A stretch of DNA of 64,000 nucleotides from Erythrocercus mccallii (GCA_013397435.1 VZRG01000523.1:163976-227975); one strand, 5' to 3'. Numbered from the stretch's first letter, positions 12,374 through 24,200 are shown. The notes: a model not told the origin generated them from the letters alone. Made by a program: numbers and translations.

Positions 12374-13051
12374 CACTTTTTCTTGTTTGTTTGTTGGTTT
12401 CTGGTTTTGATTTTTTTTCAAATTTCACATTGTTGTCCTCCAGTATCTCCATACTGTGCCATGGGAAAAAAGTTCTATACAAAAACTGGCTGTGCTTAGT
12501 CTTGAACATGAGGTAATTACTGGCTGGTAAGTGCAGCACCCTGCCATAACATTTTTTAGTTATGCTTTTGTAGATTAGTATACATAAAAAGGCATCTGAT
12601 GAAGCAGCACATTATGAGACAACCCTTGGGAATGACAAAGTAGAAAGGATTGAGAGAAAAAATTAGGAAAACTGAAGCCAAGGAAATCAGAGGTGAAGGT
12701 ACTTGCAGCTGTTATTCATCTTTCCAGATCAGAGACGGCTTCACGTGTGAAAGAATTACAAAATTTGACCCTGAAGAGAATAACAATACATGAGGTTTAG
12801 AAAATAAACGAGGTGATTTAATGCTGAATGCTACCAGAGTTGTCAAATACGGGCTGTTTTTAAACTGTGTTCTGCTATTGCTACTGAATTGTCTACAAAC
12901 ACCTTCCCTGTAAATCTCCTGGTGTTATATTTAAGGAAAAGCAGCAGAAGAGGCTCAGATCCTCCATCATTAGCAGATAGGAGAGCTCTAAAGCTGTGAA
13001 AATAAGGGAGTTTCTGCAGGAGCTACCAAACTAATCTCAGAATCATCAGGA

Positions 13052-13105
13052 GATACTGATGATATCAGAAGTGATGATACTGATATCAGAAGTTCAGAAG
13101 TGATG
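13052..13105. repeat. Short degenerate tandem repeat with palindromic core
   Basis: The block GATACTGAT(GAT)ATCAGAAGT occurs at 13052-13072 and again, three bases shorter, at 13076-13093. A further partial copy (TCAGAAGTGATG) reaches 13105. The second copy contains the perfect palindrome CTGATATCAG. It looks like replication slippage at a self-complementary sequence. Confidence 0.6.
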
Positions 13106-14266
13106 CTGGTTTCACTGAGTCCAGGTTCCAACTACTTCAGGATAGAGGATATTTCAACTCAGATATGAAGGGCTACAACACAAGACAAAATTGGTTAGAT
13201 TACACAAATGGTTAGAGCTTTCAAATTATAAATAATGTTTCATATAATCAAGTATTGATTACTTAAGACTTCTGAGAAAAAAAATGTTAAGTTGTTTCTC
13301 ATATGAGAGAATAGAACTCTGGTTTAGACTTTCATTCCCAAGGAACCCTACACCAACAGGAACAGCAGAACATGAAAATGAATGGTGTAATCCTACCCTC
13401 CCACCAGTTAAAATCCTGATTTTGCTCTCCAGTTGCTAGCATAAAAAATTATATTTCATCTTAGATTGTTCCTCACTGTTTTGAAAGAATAAAAGCTCTG
13501 TTGTAATACAAATATTGAAACTGCGGAAGTCATTTATTACAGCACTATTGGAGTTATAACAAAGCTGGGGGGAAGGCTCATTTCAGAGCCATAGACTCCA
13601 TGGGATTAACCACCACTGATTCCTCCAAGTTTTGCCTTAAAAATTGATATCCAAAGGCTCCAAAAAAAACTTTCAGTGACTTCAATGAGGCCAAGAAATC
13701 ATGTCTCTAATGCAGTTTAAAATAAATCACGTGTGAAATACAGAAGAATTAAGTCCAAAACTTATTTTTTCAACACCACTTTCTGCAGTTTTGTTTGACT
13801 TTGGTTTTTTGTTTGTTTTTGACTCATTCTAGAAGCTAAGAGAAGAGCCAGAATGTCACTGGGCTGCAGCAGTGAGCTGGGATTTGTCACTGCTCATGGG
13901 TCAGCTCCTTTGGGGTGCAGAGGCTCGGGCTGAGCAGCTCACCTGCTTGCTTTTCTCTAACAAAAGACTGTGTTACAAAAGTCTTTTCTGCTATATTACA
14001 TCTTAAATGGTTTGGGGGTTATTTTTCTGTATTCTGCCTGAGCTGCTTGTTTCTTTGAGTTCAAAGCAAGCTTTACTAGTTTGAAATTCTGAATCTTTTA
14101 CTAGTTTACTACTGTTTGCTACTCTTACTGCAGCTATCAAATATCTTTCCTGTGTTTTACATTTGCCTGCTGCTTGTAATTTGTTCCTCCTACAGCTGCT
14201 TGCATTGTAAACAGTACATTGCCTTAAAATTTCTGCAGTTTCATGAATGTAGATTTTTAAAAAGCT

Positions 14267-14484
14267 AATTACTGTATATGTAACAACTTAATTATTTAAA
14301 AGTGCATAAAGTTGATAACTCACAGAAGAATAAAAATTAGAAAACTAATATATGAAAAATATATGTAAATGCTACCCCATTATGAGAAGCAAAAATATGG
14401 ATAAGTATGTCAGCACACAGACTGCCAAAAAGAGATTATGACATTGAAATGCATTTTAAAAAGTCAATTATTTCTTCTCATCTG
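14267..14484. repeat. 218-bp duplicated sequence, copy 1
   Basis: This AT-rich segment recurs in the same orientation at 18294-18511, exactly 4,027 bp downstream, with about 15 substitutions and no indels by eye (roughly 93% identity). Similarity stops abruptly at both ends. I do not recognise it as a known transposon: no TG/CA ends, inverted repeats or poly(A) tail are visible. It may be a local segmental duplication, or two members of an unrecognised dispersed repeat. Confidence 0.85.
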
Positions 14485-15459
14485 GCCAATCTTTACATCA
14501 AAAACATTGCCTACATTCTGAGTCTTGTTTGTCAGAAAGCAAATGTAAGAAAGTCATATCAAAACAAGAACAAAAATTAGTTTGAAGAAGGAAGAAACCT
14601 AAATTGTCTTTACAGAAATCCAACAAAGAATCAGCAAAGAGATGGGAAAATCAGTGATCCCAGTGCATCCAAGGCACAAGACAGATTGTAGAGGGTCTGT
14701 GTCAGCAGGACCTGCTCATACACTTTTAATGAGGAACTTGGTGCAATTAGTTGTCTAAAATAAGCCACGCATTCCAAGATGAGGAAATTTTATGAGGAAA
14801 TCCTCATCCATTTCTTGCCCCTTCCTGCCTGTTTCCACAGAACCTCTAAAGATGCAGGAGAACATATTGTTTATTAATTACACAAAGGCAGCTCCTTCTG
14901 AAGGATTTCAAAGCATCTTGTCAAACATTTAATTACATCTCAGAGTTAGCCTCACTTCCAAAGGGTGTTAGTCCCTTTTCACACAAGGTTTTTCAGGAAG
15001 GAGAGGTTTCTGCACCTCAAAGTCATCATGGAACTGAATAACTTCTCAAAAGGGAGAAGAGCATGAGGACAGGCAGGAGCCATCCCCAAAACACCCTGAG
15101 CACTGCAAGGGGACAGATCCTCCCTGGAGCTCTTGGATCTTGCAGAAATGGTGTGGACTTGGGCAAAATGAGGAGAATTCCCTCTCTGATGCTCTGATTG
15201 ACAGACCTCCCAAAATCCCTGAGGGACAAAGAGGTCCCTTCGCGCAAAGGGCGTTCAGGATGAGCTGCCACCCCTGTGGAACATTCCAGTGATGCTGTCT
15301 TGGCACTCTGCTGTTCCAGTGCTCATTCCCATGCCAGGAAAAACCATGGGAACCCTGCAGGGGGATGGTGAAACAGCTGCAAAGATGTCCAGAGACCTGA
15401 AAAATATGCTCTGCACACATTAAGCAGGAAATTCAACCTCTATAATTTGGCAAAACATG
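14485..15459. other. Noncoding stretch before the first LTR
   Basis: Nothing recognisable. The part from about 15000 to 15420 is more GC-rich and gives overlapping minus-strand open frames (15026-15271 and 15046-15420) with no known domain. It could be an old, decayed repeat, but I cannot assign it. Confidence 0.4.
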
Positions 15460-16248
15460 TCAAGTGTTATAAATGAAATCGCCAATTCAATTATTAATAA
15501 TCATAACAAATTTATTGATTACAAAATTGGATAAAATTGGAAAAGCCGCGAGCCAAAAGCCCAAAGTACTGACCTAGGACCTGGCACTGGTGGAACAGAG
15601 TGACCTGATCTCTCTGTGCAATCCCTCTCTGTTCCACGAATTGTCCTTCCGTGGTTGGTGTTTTTATACAGTCATTGGCTGTATAGCCCCTGACTAGGGC
15701 TTACAATGGAAAAATACAGTTCTTTTGATAGGGAAAAAGGTTTTTCTTGATTGAACAATGTAGTTTCAGGTAGGCTGGGTGGGTTTCCTGATCTGGCTGA
15801 AAAGCTGTACCCGTATTTTGATTACTTCAGGTTTGAATGAAAAGATCTTCTCTTCAGTCTGAAGAGGGGTTGATGTTTCTTGATGGCCGGTGATGTTCCT
15901 TGCTGGGTGGTGATGTCTGGAGTTATTTTTAGTATTGAGAAATCAGTGTGCAGTCCAGCTGAAAGGAGTTGTTTTGGGAAGGGATGTCTCAGCTCGTGAT
16001 AAGATCATGGTGGTTTCTTCACACCTCCTGCTGTATGAATGGTGAGATCTCAGCTGTGCTGGGGAACAATAGCCCCTTATCTCTGGAATGCGAATGTAGG
16101 TTTCCACCCAGGAGTGCAATTTCTTATCCTGTGGTTTCTGCCTGGGAAAAATCTTTACTTATAAAGAAACCATTTCTAAATTACAGCAATTTATATTTAC
16201 AAATTATTCCGGCACAAATTATCCCTTATGTTCATCTATAACATCAAG
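15460..16248 (-). mobile_element. Solo LTR of an endogenous retrovirus, antisense, with 5-bp TSD
   Basis: A 779-bp LTR occupies 15465-16243 between direct repeats TCAAG (15460-15464 and 16244-16248), which are the target-site duplication. It begins TGTTATA and ends TATAACA, a perfect 7-bp terminal inverted repeat that extends as 12 of 13 matches. On the minus strand a TATAAAAA box lies at 15668-15661, a CCAAT at 15678-15674 just upstream and an AATAAA signal at 15516-15511. U3, R and U5 can therefore be laid out in that order, about 565, 165 and 45 bp. No internal viral genes are present, so the provirus was lost by recombination between its two LTRs. A 5-bp duplication fits ERVL-type or other class III elements, but the family is not assigned. 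The intact TATA box and ends suggest a fairly young insertion. Confidence 0.88.
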
Positions 16249-17374
16249 TAAGTCAGGAACCAGCTAAAGTAGAATACTTTAAATAGAATAGTAGAATTTG
16301 TAAATTATTGGTCCATTTAATTCAGGTGACAAAATGAGGAAAAATAAACACACCAAAAGGTGACACTACAAGTTGAATCTTTTTTCTTAAATAATTAATC
16401 ACCGATTGGAATAGATTACCAACAAAACTGATGAATTTTCCAACAGCCAGCACCTCTAAAGTGAGGCCAGCCGCATTTCAGAAAAAGGGAAAGCTGATTG
16501 GAAGCTGAGAGCAGCAGTTTAGATCAGCTTTATGACTACAAAGGATTTGGTGTGGCCTAAAGCCACCAAATCACTATGAAGCACATGATTTCTGTGCAGA
16601 TCCTTCCCAATCATGAAAATGTTAAGATGATTTAGTTATTTGGTCAAGCTTCGCTGCCTTTTCAAGAGTCACGTACCTCAAAAAAAAACCAAAAAACCAA
16701 AAAAAACCACCATAAAACACAAAAAAACCCAAAAAAACCCCCAAAACCCCAAAAACCCCCCACCAAAACCAAAAAACCAAAACCTAAAAAACCCCAACAT
16801 TTCAGGAAATGCATCAGGAGAAAGTGATTTCACATTAGTGAAAAGGCAGAAATTTCTGGTCTATGATTTTTCCATTTCTTTCTGCAATAATTGCTTTTTC
16901 TTTAAAAAAAATCATTAAATAGAGCTACTCCATTAGTCATTTTGTTAATCACAGCTCTTAGCTTTTAGACTTATCAAGAAAAGCATTAACTTCTTAGTTG
17001 CCATTGCAAACCATTCTCTGCATAATCTGGGAATAGGACAGCTTGGTAAATAGAAATTGAGGGAGTAGATTTTTCAGTCAGATCCATACAGTTAAGATAG
17101 GCACCACTGATGAAAATCATGGTGTAAACCTGCCACTGTCTAACCATCCTAGGTACTGGGAGGTAGATGGACAAGACAGGCCTTGAGCGATCCTCTTCCT
17201 CTTCTCCTTGGGTGGTGTTTCGGTCTGCCAGATGTTCCAGCAGCAGTTTCAGATCTGCCAACAGTGCAGGGCAGAATCTTTCATGCACAGTGGCAGCAAA
17301 GGCCACTTTAGGTCACACCAGATGGGGCAGGACACTGCTGGCACCAGGAGCAGCCCTAGCTTCTGCTTCCCTGG
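16249..17374. other. Noncoding stretch between two LTRs
   Basis: No gene recognised. It contains an A/C-rich low-complexity tract at 16681-16798, listed separately. The segment 16986-17374 is open on the minus strand for 106 codons (16986-17306) but encodes no domain I know. Confidence 0.45.
16681..16798. repeat. A/C-rich low-complexity tract
   Basis: The tract alternates A-runs with C-runs of two to six and contains no G and only single T bases. The minus strand therefore carries many G-runs between T-runs and could form G-quadruplexes. The frame translating as lysine and proline repeats is an artefact of composition. Similar tracts in the same orientation lie at 28646-28695, 34016-34206, 41083-41188, 44881-44940 and 59010-59045. 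Confidence 0.85.
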
Positions 17375-18126
17375 TGTTTTAGGTTGCAATATGTAACAAA
17401 AAATGTGTATTCTATTTTCCAATCTGTTGAAACTGTTTGGGGAAGTGTTTTCTTTGTCTCTTGTATAACCCACTCCTCATAACTCCAGGAGGGAGGGGGC
17501 AAGTGCCTTCTGATAATGGCCCAGCTGTTAAAGCCAGGTGGAGCAATGTTCCTTATCTCTCCCATCACCCATCCACCCTCCAGGGAGATATCTGCTGTTA
17601 ATGGGCCATTGAGGCTCACTGCATGGCTGATACAATTCCAACATCCCATTGGGAGATGCTCCACTCAGGGGCAGGAGCCAAGCATTCCTACCTGGATAAA
17701 AACTGAGATTCAGAACACCAGCCACAGCCTGTTTGCACTGGATTCCAGAGGAAGACCGGACCTATCTCACTACCACTGGACTTTCTACAGGATCATCTCT
17801 GCTCCAACAGAATCACATCTGTTACTCCAGGAGGATTTATTTGGACTGCTTCCAACACCCTGACCAACAGGGTGTCAGGTCATATTTCTGACTCTGTCAG
17901 GGTTTCTAGGATTTTTGTTTGTTTGCTTGCTTGTATTTTTGTACTACTACATTTGTATTTTTTAATACTCCTAGTAAAGAACTTATTCCTATTCCCAAAT
18001 CTTTGCCTGAAAGCCCCTAATTGCAAAACTATAATAATTTGGAGGGAAAGGGTTTACATTCTCCACTCCAAGAGAAACTCCAGCTTTCCCTGGCACACAC
18101 CTTTCTTCCTCAACCAAGACACCTGT
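17370..18126 (+). mobile_element. Solo LTR of an endogenous retrovirus, sense
   Basis: A 747-bp LTR spans 17375 (TGTTTTAGG) to 18121 (ACCAAGACA). It is flanked by CCTGG on the left and CCTGT on the right, a 5-bp target duplication with one change. The text matches a songbird LTR family I recognise by its order of blocks: a pyrimidine-rich start, GGGAGATATCTGCTGTTAAT, a TATA-like GGATAAAAAC at 17694-17703, a CCAACACCCTGACCAACAGG stem at about 17849-17868, an AGTAAA poly(A) signal variant at 17973-17978, and a conserved GGAGGGAAAGGG near the end. No internal retroviral region remains. It lies in the opposite orientation to the LTR 1.1 kb upstream, shares no obvious sequence with it, and so came from a different insertion. 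Confidence 0.85.
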
Positions 18127-18293
18127 GCAGTGCCATGTCACACTCGGCTCTCCTGGAGGGGCAGGAACAGGAATTCCCACTGGAATGGGGCAGGAATGGG
18201 AGCCCAGCCTTGTGCTTTGGTCACAGGGCTCTGAAAAGGGCCATGCTCTGCTGTCCCCCAGCTGGGCCCAGTCCCCCAGCATGGCAATTATAT
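18127..18293. other. Short GC-richer spacer
   Basis: About 170 bp between the LTR and the second copy of the 218-bp duplicate. It is distinctly GC-richer than the duplicate, with GGGGCAGGAA-type motifs, and I see nothing identifiable in it. Confidence 0.4.
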
Positions 18294-18511
18294 AATTATT
18301 GTATATGTAACAACTTAATTATTTAAAGACTCATAAAATTGATAACTCACAGAAGAATAAAAATTAGCAAATGAATATATGAAAAATATATGTAAATGCT
18401 ACCCCATTATGAGAATCAAAAATATGGATATGTATTTCAGCACACAGACTGACAAAAAGAGATTACGACATTAAAATGCATTTTAAAAAGTCAATTATTT
18501 CTTCTCATCTG
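18294..18511. repeat. 218-bp duplicated sequence, copy 2
   Basis: Second copy of the sequence at 14267-14484, same orientation. The copies share long exact blocks, such as GAAAAATATATGTAAATGCT and the run from GCATTTTAAAAAGTC to the right edge. The left edge abuts GC-rich DNA and the right edge is followed by GATCCCCTGC, unrelated to copy 1's flank. The two LTRs between the copies account for about 1.5 kb, so the original spacing was about 2.5 kb. Confidence 0.85.
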
Positions 18512-18740
18512 ATCCCCTGCACTGCCTGGCCAGACTTTGGTGTCCACTCTTCTCAGCTGAGGCCATTCTGTGCTCTCCACACAAGATCCCTTCCACCAAA
18601 ACCCCTGTGAGCTGCCCTTAGCATCAGCACGAGGTGGATCCTGTTGTCAGACAGTGCAGTGGGGGTGAGCAGAAAGAGATGTGATTTTTTTTACCATTTG
18701 CAGTGAGTGTTTTGAAGGTCCAGATTTTCCCTTGGTGATC

Positions 18741-18756
18741 TCCATGGGCCCATGGA
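18741..18756. repeat. Perfect 16-bp palindrome
   Basis: TCCATGGGCCCATGGA is identical to its reverse complement, with no spacer. It could bind a dimeric factor or extrude a small cruciform, but it may be chance. Confidence 0.6.
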
Positions 18757-20080
18757 AAGGGAAAGCTGGACCTTGTCACATGGATAACCCTCCTGGGCAT
18801 CCGAAGAGACAGTCATGGGCTCACAGGTGCAATTAGCAGGAAATTAAAGGAATGGCAGAAAGGACAAAGCCTGAAATTAGTTAAAAATATAGATAAACAC
18901 GCAAGATACCACATTTTGTTATGCCACAGTGTCTCTGCATAACAAATAAAAAAATAATAGAAGAATTATCTAATAAAAAAACTAGTTTAATGTTTGTGCT
19001 GGTTTGGGGTCTCCAAATCTGCCATTCTAAAAGAGCTGAACTGATGATAATTAATGAGTAATTTTATTCAGGGCTTTGACAAAAGATTTCAATTTCACAT
19101 TAAACTTGTCCGTGTGGCAACGTTAGACTTTTATGCTGCAGGGATGTCACAAGCACATTTTTATTCTCTCTGCTTTAATTAATATGATCATCCAGAGTCA
19201 ACTTTCTTTGAAATAAAATACAAGTGTTACAAATCTAAAATTATTGCAAAGGAATATCCTAAACCAAACGACATGAAATAATTTAAATTCTTTCTTTCCA
19301 TTTTCCATTTCTGAACTAATCTACTTAGAAATTACCTTGAGAAGAAGAAATAAGTGTGGTTCTTCCAATTTATTTGTATTCCTGTCAAATACACAGCTAA
19401 CAGGTGATACAGCCCAGGAACTTCAGTGTAAGAGCAAAGTGTGGAAGCCTTTGAATAACAAAGGAGCTCATTCTACTCAGAAGAAAAATTGAAAATTAAA
19501 TAAATGCAGTCAGGACTATGTCTAGACTTGAACAGAAGACTTGAATTCCCTGAATTCACAGACCGTATTTTTTACATAAAAGAACATTCATTTTAAATAA
19601 ATAAAGGGGGAAATATTTTTTTAAATATTGCTGTAAAATACACCAGCAGAGTTCTCCAGCAGGAACAAAAATGATCACATCAGTCTTGCAACAGTGCTGG
19701 GACTTTCCACTCTGCTCTTTGTGTTACAACCTCGGGCAATGTTTTCTGCAATTGTTACTGGAAGACCTGAATATTTTTTGGAGGGGTGAGAAAGATGAGA
19801 ATTTTGTTCCTTACTCTTTTCCTCAACCTTTCCAAAGAAGAAAATAACATTTTATTTTCTGTCGTCAGTTCAGGAGCATCTTGGAGTTTCTATTAGATCT
19901 GGAGATTGAAAAAGAACAGAATCGGCCTCCATAGTCTGTGGGTGCTGAGTATGTGTGCGGGCCATGGAGTGGTAACTCCAGCATTTATGGCTTCTCTTTT
20001 CCAATTTATTTCCAATTTATTAGGACAGAGGGTAGCACTACCCTGCTTTCAGGCACAACCAAACCTGACATCTCCCTGGA

Positions 20081-20112
20081 GAAGTTATAAGCAAGTTATA
20101 AGAAGTTATAAG
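20081..20112. repeat. Short tandem repeat of AAGTTATAAG
   Basis: Three copies of a 10-12 base unit (GAAGTTATAAGC, AAGTTATAAG, AAGTTATAAG) stand side by side. This is replication slippage in noncoding DNA. Confidence 0.7.
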
Positions 20113-21246
20113 TTCACAAAGCCAGGCATAAACTACTTCATGATTGCAGTTACTAAGCACTGTAAGAGAAAAATATCCTTTGTACTTTCCCAGTGGAAAC
20201 ACCCCTAATGCCAAGATGAGGCTGATCCAGAGATACATTTTGATTGTGGGGCTAAAACTCCCTGAAATCAATGGGAATTCTGTTTAACCAAAGGAAAAGG
20301 GACCACGAGGTCTTGAGACTTGAGCAAGTGTGATCTTCCCTTTTCCTAGTGCTGGGCTCCTCATCTTCCCTAACAATGTCTTACAGAGTGAAGGAGTAAA
20401 TCTCCTGAATTTCCCTTCTTAATTTGTATTCCCCAGTCTAACCTCATTGATCCCTTAAAACTACAATAAAGACAATCCTGTAGTCATTAGTAGAAATCAT
20501 TATTTACATTCAAGCCTCTTAAGGATGTCCAGATTTTGCTTTGTGCTATAAGACTACTGGAGAGAAGAGCTGTATATATTGAAAAACAAAAATAATCAGT
20601 GGGATTTTTCCCTTTTTACAGTAACTAATGCTAACCTGTCTGAAAAGATTTGGAAAAGGTAACCTCCTTTCTAAATACAGGAAAAGAAAGATACTTGAAA
20701 GGGATTAAAATCTTTTTGATATCAGAGACAAAAATGACTAAAATGCATTCTGCTTTCCAGCTGAGAGTTAAAATTGATGCACAGTTCCTTACAAACCCAG
20801 GTATTCACACTAATTTAAAATTCATCTCTCCATGAGCACCATAATCCATTGCCCTGAGTGTGCAGAGTAGAGGAAGCAGGAGTCTAACCAATTTGTCAAA
20901 ATAATCTCCAAGTTTAATTTTTTTCATGGTTTATTATAATCATAGCCATTTCAAGCGGTGTGATAAAGCTGTGGGTGTGTAAACCTCTGATTCCAAGGAG
21001 TAAAACGCAATAGGTTGCGAATAGCTTCAGAAAAAGCATTTGCTTAGAAATATAAATCTTTCTTTCTAAATAAAAATAGGGATTCCTATTGTTGAGGACA
21101 TTTTTAAATATGTTCTTACAGCTGCGTTTTTAAAAGTCTTAATTACATCTCTGTTTTGGAGCTCCTGAAAAGGGTCTGGAGCTTAATCTCTGTGTATTTT
21201 GAGAAAGCATTTATCACAGCATTTCAAAGATTTTTGCCTCCTTTTT

Positions 21247-21273
21247 CCAGGTACTGCCAGGGTCAGTACCTGG
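21247..21273. repeat. Hairpin: 10-bp arms, 7-base loop
   Basis: CCAGGTACTG (21247-21256) and its exact reverse complement CAGTACCTGG (21264-21273) flank the loop CCAGGGT. The stem is perfect and half GC. It is too short for a microRNA precursor and no U-run follows. A role as a binding site for a dimer is possible. Confidence 0.6.
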
Positions 21274-24200
21274 ACCGTGAGGTCAGGGATCCATTCTGTG
21301 CTCCCCAGTCTGCTGTCTCCACTGACAGGCAGAAAAAGGAGGAGAATCCTGAGCTGGCTGGGAACAGAGGCTGAGGCAGTTGTGGTGCAGAGAGACCTCA
21401 GTGCTGCTAATGGCATGTTAGCTAAGCTGTAATACATAATGAAACTAAATTAAGTGCAGGCAAACTCAATTCCAGTATGTGTGAGCACATTAATATTTGA
21501 CTTGGAAACTGTAGGAGCATTATGGGTACATGTGGGAGCAAAAGGAACAGAAAGAGAACAGAACAGAAAGGAATGATATCATTATTATTTGGCAATCCTC
21601 AGATCAGCTTGGAAGTCGCTAAGCACTGTAAAACATCAGTGTGTATACAATTCCTGTATAAGCATTTAAAAATCTCAAAACGTATCACAAGGAAAGCTGT
21701 AAGAGGCAAAGCACTTAGTTCAAAGCCCTCCCTTCTGTGTCAGTGGCAAAGGGGTGCTTTGCTTTGCTTTATGGGCACTAAATAACACAAAAGCCTGGAA
21801 AATGCAGCAGGAGTGACAAGACTGCAATCCTCACAGGACAGCACACACAGCTAATCAAACACACTGGCTTCTTGCTTCCAGAGCTCCTCTGACTTGCAGG
21901 GCTCTCCTACACCTCAATATTCCTGGTTGGAGAAGAAAAGGATGAAATTATAAATCATAGCTAGCAACACAATGGGTTTGGCACATCCTACACATTAATT
22001 CATGCAAAGCTTTCACAGAACTACCTGAGTACCTAAAGAAATGAGTGAGCAGCATCTGCAAATTATTATTGCTTTTGCTTCACAGCCTGAAGTGCTGCCT
22101 TCCAGAGGCACCGAGCCCTGCAGGGGCAGAAGGCAGGAGGAACATCAGGTCTCTGACTGCCTCAGGTGAAACTGCAGCCTCTCTGACTGCAGGGCACCAT
22201 CACTCACAGCAGCAACCAGAGAGCAAAGCCAGAGGGAACATTGGGTGATCCTGATCCTATCTCCACAGAAAAAGGGATTTTTGCTCCCAAGCACAAAGGA
22301 TTCTGAACTTCACCTCCCTCTTCTGCTCTCCAGTCTCACTCCATTACCTTGAGTGTTCTTGCCACAGCATCAAAGGTGAGTCTCCCTCCATCTTGCAAGG
22401 TAAATACACTTCCCTGTGCACTCCAGCAGATGAAGTACCATCACATTTTATTAGAGTTAAGAGAAAAACTGCAGGTCTGTATACCTAGTTGAGAATGTGT
22501 TTTACATTGCAGTGTAATATTCAGTGATGTTATGTTACCAAGCACTGAGCAACCTGACAGATACATCTGTTAGAAGTGTAATTACACAGGATAACTTGTA
22601 CTGGTGTCCCTCTCTGTTAAAGAAAACAATGGATTTTCATTCCAAGGGGCACCTTGGAAGATTAATAGTAGTAATGAAGCATGAAATATTTCCTTGCTAG
22701 CATGGTTAATCTGAAACAGAGGAAACAATCATTTCACCCTGGAGGGATAATCCTTTGAGGAAAATTTTCAGTGAAATAATGTATTGTCATATCTCATCCC
22801 ACATATGTCAACAAAGAAACTATCAGCTTATTGCAATAAAGGCCAACAAGAACAAAAAAAAAAAAGGAAATGCAATGAGCACAGCAAAAGAACAGTGGGA
22901 TCAGCAGGAGGGAGAGGAAGGCAGGAAAACTGTGACAAGAAGCAAAAGCATAAGGAGCAAAGGAGGCCAGAGACCAGAAATTCAACCATAGGGAGAGAAG
23001 TTGGAGGAACTGTTCAAATAAAAAACATTTGGGGGCAATTTTTTTAAGTGAGCCACGTGCAGTGTTTGTCAGAAAGAAGTGGCCACAGAGGCAGATACTG
23101 CAGCTGGGCACAGCAGAGGGTGCCAGGGCAGGCACTGAGCTCCCAGGGCTGCCCCTGTCACCCTTTGGACACAATTTATACCTAGAATGGGCTCTGCCAA
23201 CTGACACAGACATTAAAAAAAATATATATATACCTTTTTTTAAGTAAAGCCTCCTCTAGCTGGTCTCCATACACTGGTCTCCATACAAAAAAAAAAAAAA
23301 AAAACCCTTGATAACAATTTATTAGAATCTTTGCCTCACACCCTTACCAATGCTCTATCTTCAAATAACACTCACAAGCCTTTCACTTTTGATAGATAAG
23401 CCATTTGATCAATATTTTCAACACTAATCTAGGCCAGGAGCATTTTCATTTCTACCCTTTGCCTAAACTGAATTGGAATCTAAGCAAGAGCATCACTCAG
23501 TTGCTTTGCTCGTGGTAAGCAGATTCAGCTGAAGGAGACAGAGGCTTTCAGTGGCAACTAAAGCTGTTCAACTGATAATACTTTACATTTATCTCACATA
23601 AACATCAGTACAGCAGGAAATGCTAAATTTTCTCTAGGAAAAAAAGCCCCATTAAATAAATCTATTTCTAGATTTTTTTTTTAAAACCTAAGTACCTTTT
23701 TATTACTTGAACTGATGACTGCTGTTGTCTTGATAATTTTTATTCTGCGAGATGTTTTATGCTCACAATATTCTCAGTGTGAAGCACTAATTAGAATCAG
23801 AAAAGCAGTCTATTCTCATCATCTTTTTCCTGTCCATATTTATTATGGGAAATGTCTTTCCTGTAAGAGGTATACCCCTTGGCCCTTGCTGTCTGGGAGG
23901 CTGGGCGAGCCTGGGCTTTTGGCTTTATCCCTCTGCAGCAGACACTTTAAAACCTGTCATACAAACTGGGGGCTTTTTTACCTTTTGTTTCTTCCGCTGA
24001 TATTACAACATAAAGCACACAAAAGAAAAAGTTCCCTTTCCCAAACATCTCCAGAGCTAACAGAAGCTTACCAAGTGCTGTCTGCTGTGCAAACACAAAT
24101 TTAAGACAATTTTATAGGGCCTGTTATTTACCCAGCTATAACAGCTTCTTTGTTAGAGGATGGCACTGTAATTATCTGCTTTTATCATTAATAGCTTGAG

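Larger units (their letters stand above)
11256..14266. other. Single-copy noncoding stretch
   Basis: About 3 kb of AT-rich DNA with no gene or transposon that I recognise. It includes a T/G-rich patch with a G-run at 12324-12412 and a small tandem repeat at 13052-13105, both listed separately. Confidence 0.5.

Noticed and set aside
16681..16798. AAAACCCC-like repeats as an interstitial telomere
   Set aside because: Vertebrate telomeres are TTAGGG. The tract is irregular A/C-rich DNA without that unit.
23257..23303. Poly(A) run of 18 after a doubled TGGTCTCCATAC, as a retroposed pseudogene tail
   Set aside because: The doubled block is tandem and next to the A-run, not flanking an insert, and no gene-like sequence precedes it.
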